64,000 nt of DNA from Apis mellifera. Taxonomy: Eukaryota; Arthropoda; Insecta; Hymenoptera; Apidae. Positions within the stretch are counted from its first letter, which is position 1. Each line of letters starts with the position of its first letter. The translations under genes were made by a program, and so were the position numbers. This document shows, in pieces, positions 61,081 to 64,000 of this stretch. The notes beneath the pieces were generated by a model. That model saw only the letters and a list, made by a program, of their open reading frames with translations, made no database searches and was not told the DNA's origin. The stretch spans positions 847,868 to 911,867 of the forward strand of contig NC_037648.1 in the NCBI RefSeq assembly GCF_003254395.2. Reading direction: 5' to 3'.

Positions 61081-64000
61081 ATTTTCTAAAAAAAAAAAAA
61101 TTAAGCAAAATATCTTTAAAAGCGGATATGATTGACTACTTCCATTTTCTTCTAAGTCTTTAATAAATATAATAAACGAATAAAATACATATAATTAAAC
61201 CGTGCAACGTAATTACTAAAAGAAGAAGGAAAGAAGAATAACACGTCGATGCGTTAAGCGACATACGACACAATTGAGGTTAGTTTTTCGCGCGCGGCGA
61301 AAGCAAAATTATGTTCAAATTATTCAACAAAAAGTCGAAAAACGAACAAACAATTACAACATACGTGTGTAATATGCTTTATTGCGACGATAACGAGTGA
61401 TCGATCCTATTTCGAAACGAAATGACGATGGAAGCGGAGCAAGAGGCGAATTTCGAAAGACGATTGCGAAAAGAAAAAGAAATGAAATGAAATAAAATAA
61501 AATGGGAAACGGATGATCGTTCGAGTTTGTTGGAAACGAAGGAAGGCGGAAATAATTGTACAATCTCGGCTAAACGTAAAAAAGGGGACAGGTTGTTCTC
61601 GCGTGACAAGTCGAAAGCGAGAATACGTGGACGTTCTCTCAAAGATGCTATTAAACACGTATATTCTTGCAAATGTGTTAATTATTACGCTACTTTCGAA
61701 ATGGTACGAGTTAACATCTTGTTTGTTCTAGCGTTAAATCGTATTAGATCATCTTATAAATTACCTCATCTTTTACAAGCCCAAGTTTCGGATATTTTCG
61801 ATTATTTCGAAATTCAGATTTCAATTGAAGGCAAGGATTATTATTCGTTATAAAATTTTATCGATGTAAAATTATTATGACAACGAAGAAAGAATTGTAA
61901 ATCGGATCGTAAAGATTTTAAATTAGTTTTATTTAATATTTATGGTTTAAATAAGAAATTATCCTTGTTTGTTTAAATTTTATAATTTGTCATTTCAAGT
62001 TTTAAATTATTTAATATTTATTGATCATTAATGTAAATATGTCGCAAAATTTAATTGAAAAAAATGAAAGAAGAAGAAAGAAATAATATTTTTAGTACGT
62101 GAAATAACAAAGCTACAGAAAGGTCAAGTTTCTATTATAACATGCTTTCTCTTACAATTAAATTAGAGAACATGTATTTAGTGGAATCACTGAAAATTCT
62201 CGTTAAAAGTCAAATTACCATTTCGACCCATTTAAGGAAGAGACAGACATTTATTATAATTAAAACCAGATGCGTAATAATTATCGAGAACTTGTACTTT
62301 TGTGATGTTTCCTTTACATTTCAAACTTTTACTTATTATTGTGATCAAAATTCGTAGCATTTCCGTATTCATTTTGTTCACATTCACATTAATTTGTAAT
62401 TGTAGATATAATTTTTCATCATAATTGCATAATATTTCTTCACAAAACATACGAGTTATAAATATATTAAAAGAAGATCAAATGACCAATATTGTAACAA
62501 AAATAAAATTACACAAATTTTAAATAATTTATTTAAAAATATAAAAATATATATCTAATTTGTAAAAAAAATATATAAGTAGTATACATAAGTCGTAATT
62601 TTTCTTGATGTACGTTTAAGATTAATCAGCAGAATCATAATCTCTTTCTTTCTCTAATTCTTATATTCGTTGCCATAAATTTTACCACAAAATTTTACTT
62701 TTTCTCCAATTATAATATACCATAACGACTTTCTTTTTTTTTTTTTTAAATTACGTAATACAATTTCTACGCACGTAAAACTATTATTACAGTACAATTT
62801 CTATTATTCTTTAACTTTCCTCGTACGCTATAATAGTAACGACTATAAAGTACCGTTCGTATCTTATTACTTCTTTTCCTATTATTTTCTTTTATTTCCC
62901 TTATTGATATCTCATCTTTTTTTTTTTTTTTCCTATTTATAAGTTTCATTAATGTTACATTCTTCTCATAGTCACTTCCTTTGCTACGAGGAAATTACAA
63001 TTGAAAAAAATTGAATTTTTTTGATTCCTTTCGGTTCATGCTAACATTTCTATTTTTTTATTGAAGTCTCTTCCTCGAAAACACATTCCTGTTTCTTTCT
63101 GCACTGCTCAACTGCTCGGATGACAATTCATTGAACTTTATCGATCAACCTTTCAAAGACTTTTTACTTTCTCTCGATCTGTTTATTCCTCGAACTTTCT
63201 AATTGATTTTATACGTAGTAAAATGGATTTAGAGATTGTATTTTTGATTATAAAGTTCATAACGATGTTATTATTATTATATCGTTTAACCTAACCTATA
63301 CGTACGTAAGTTGAAAACTTTTATAACACGAATCTCGATAATTCTTGAAAACTTATGTAACTCTGATTCAAAAATCTTTATAATTCAAATTCTTTTTAAT
63401 TCTTTTTAATTTCAAACTTTTATAATTTGGATCTATGATTTGAAAATATTTCGAAAGTAACGAAAGGATGATTTCAACTTCTATAATTCGAAAACTTCTA
63501 TGACTCGAACTTTCATAATTCAAATATCCCTAGAATTTTATATTTAATACATCTACATACGACTATCATATATATATATGATAATCTATCACGTGGATCA
63601 TGTGGACTTCTATGATAAGAATAATTTATATATGATGGCAGTTTTCCTCAAGAAAACTATATCCCAATAATAAATGGAAAAATCGAATATTACTATTATC
63701 GAGATATTGTCGCAAAACTTGCTCTCGCCAATTTACTCGCGCATAGTTTTCGCTCTCTTTAAGTGACAAATCAGATATCATGGAATCTCTATTGGAGCGT
63801 GAAAATGGCAAAAGATGCGATAAGTCTAAGAAAATAAGATCGAACTAGATCGACCAAACGAAGGTCTCGAGATGCCACTTATTTCGCTTGTTTGCGGGAG
63901 AAAGCTACGCAAATTTACTAAGCGTGTGACTCACGTGAAATCGTTCATGCAAAATATTTAATTCTGTGTCACAGATACATCCGGTGCAACATGGTCAGAA

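Larger units (their letters stand above)
56501..64000. other. Gene-free interval upstream of fw
   Basis: No protein-coding exon can be defended. The interval holds a duplicated 145-base segment, a mariner fragment and CpG-rich patches at 57390-57620, 58850-59220, 60460-60600 and 61240-61700 that could be distal regulatory DNA or unannotated noncoding RNA. From about 61.9 kb to the end it is AT-rich with nothing recognised. Confidence 0.6.

Noticed and set aside
61527..61853. 108-codon plus-strand ORF
   Set aside because: Lys/Arg/Tyr-rich with no recognised motif and no splice context; overlapping ORFs are open on the other strand.
1..64000. CRISPR arrays, operons, bacterial-type promoters or rRNA/tRNA genes
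   Set aside because: The window is clearly eukaryotic; no regularly spaced short repeats and no rRNA or tRNA gene could be recognised by eye.

Overview
This window looks like nuclear DNA from an insect, most likely a bee (Apis or a close relative). The evidence is a very AT-rich background with CpG-rich islands at gene starts, spliceosomal introns with GT/AG ends, animal gene families, many AT/GA/TG microsatellites, and a decayed mariner 5' end of the type common in Hymenoptera. The species assignment is inference.

I can support four protein-coding genes by joining exons with matching splice sites and phase. (1) Plus strand, about 3.8-16.6 kb (CDS 10746-16606): a 418-residue four-pass membrane protein of no family I can name, with a CpG-rich leader exon near 4.1 kb, a long first intron and a long purine-rich 5' UTR. 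(2) Minus strand, CDS 19645-22590, nine exons, 668 residues: an XPR1-type phosphate exporter (SPX plus EXS). (3) Plus strand, CDS 24925-26969, eight exons, 494 residues: a secreted S28 serine carboxypeptidase-like protease with all three catalytic residues; it is divergent from XPR1 and shares its upstream region. (4) Minus strand, CDS 28517-55591, eleven exons over 27 kb, 889 residues: a furrowed-type selectin-like adhesion receptor (signal peptide, sushi, F-type lectin, C-type lectin, three sushi, Thr/Pro-rich stalk, one membrane segment, cytoplasmic tail ending in a His run). Its large introns hold most of the repeats. Genes 3 and 4 converge.

The remaining sequence is intronic or intergenic: 1-3.6 kb, 16.6-19.6 kb, 23.0-24.9 kb, 27.0-28.5 kb and 56.5-64 kb. 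It holds a roughly 1 kb foldback element at 8.65-9.68 kb, a 110-bp TA-flanked MITE at 31.24-31.35 kb, a truncated mariner at 60.78-61.08 kb, two recent local direct duplications, and several older degenerate ones.

The genes do not form a pathway; this is an ordinary insect gene neighbourhood. I found no clear new multi-gene system. The points most worth checking are possible alternative 3' ends (gene 1 exon 3 read-through; a GC-rich ORF in the last intron of the furrowed-type gene), a possible intron-retention off-switch in the S28 protease, a spliced upstream ORF in gene 1, and the loss of canonical sugar-binding residues in both lectin domains of the furrowed-type receptor.
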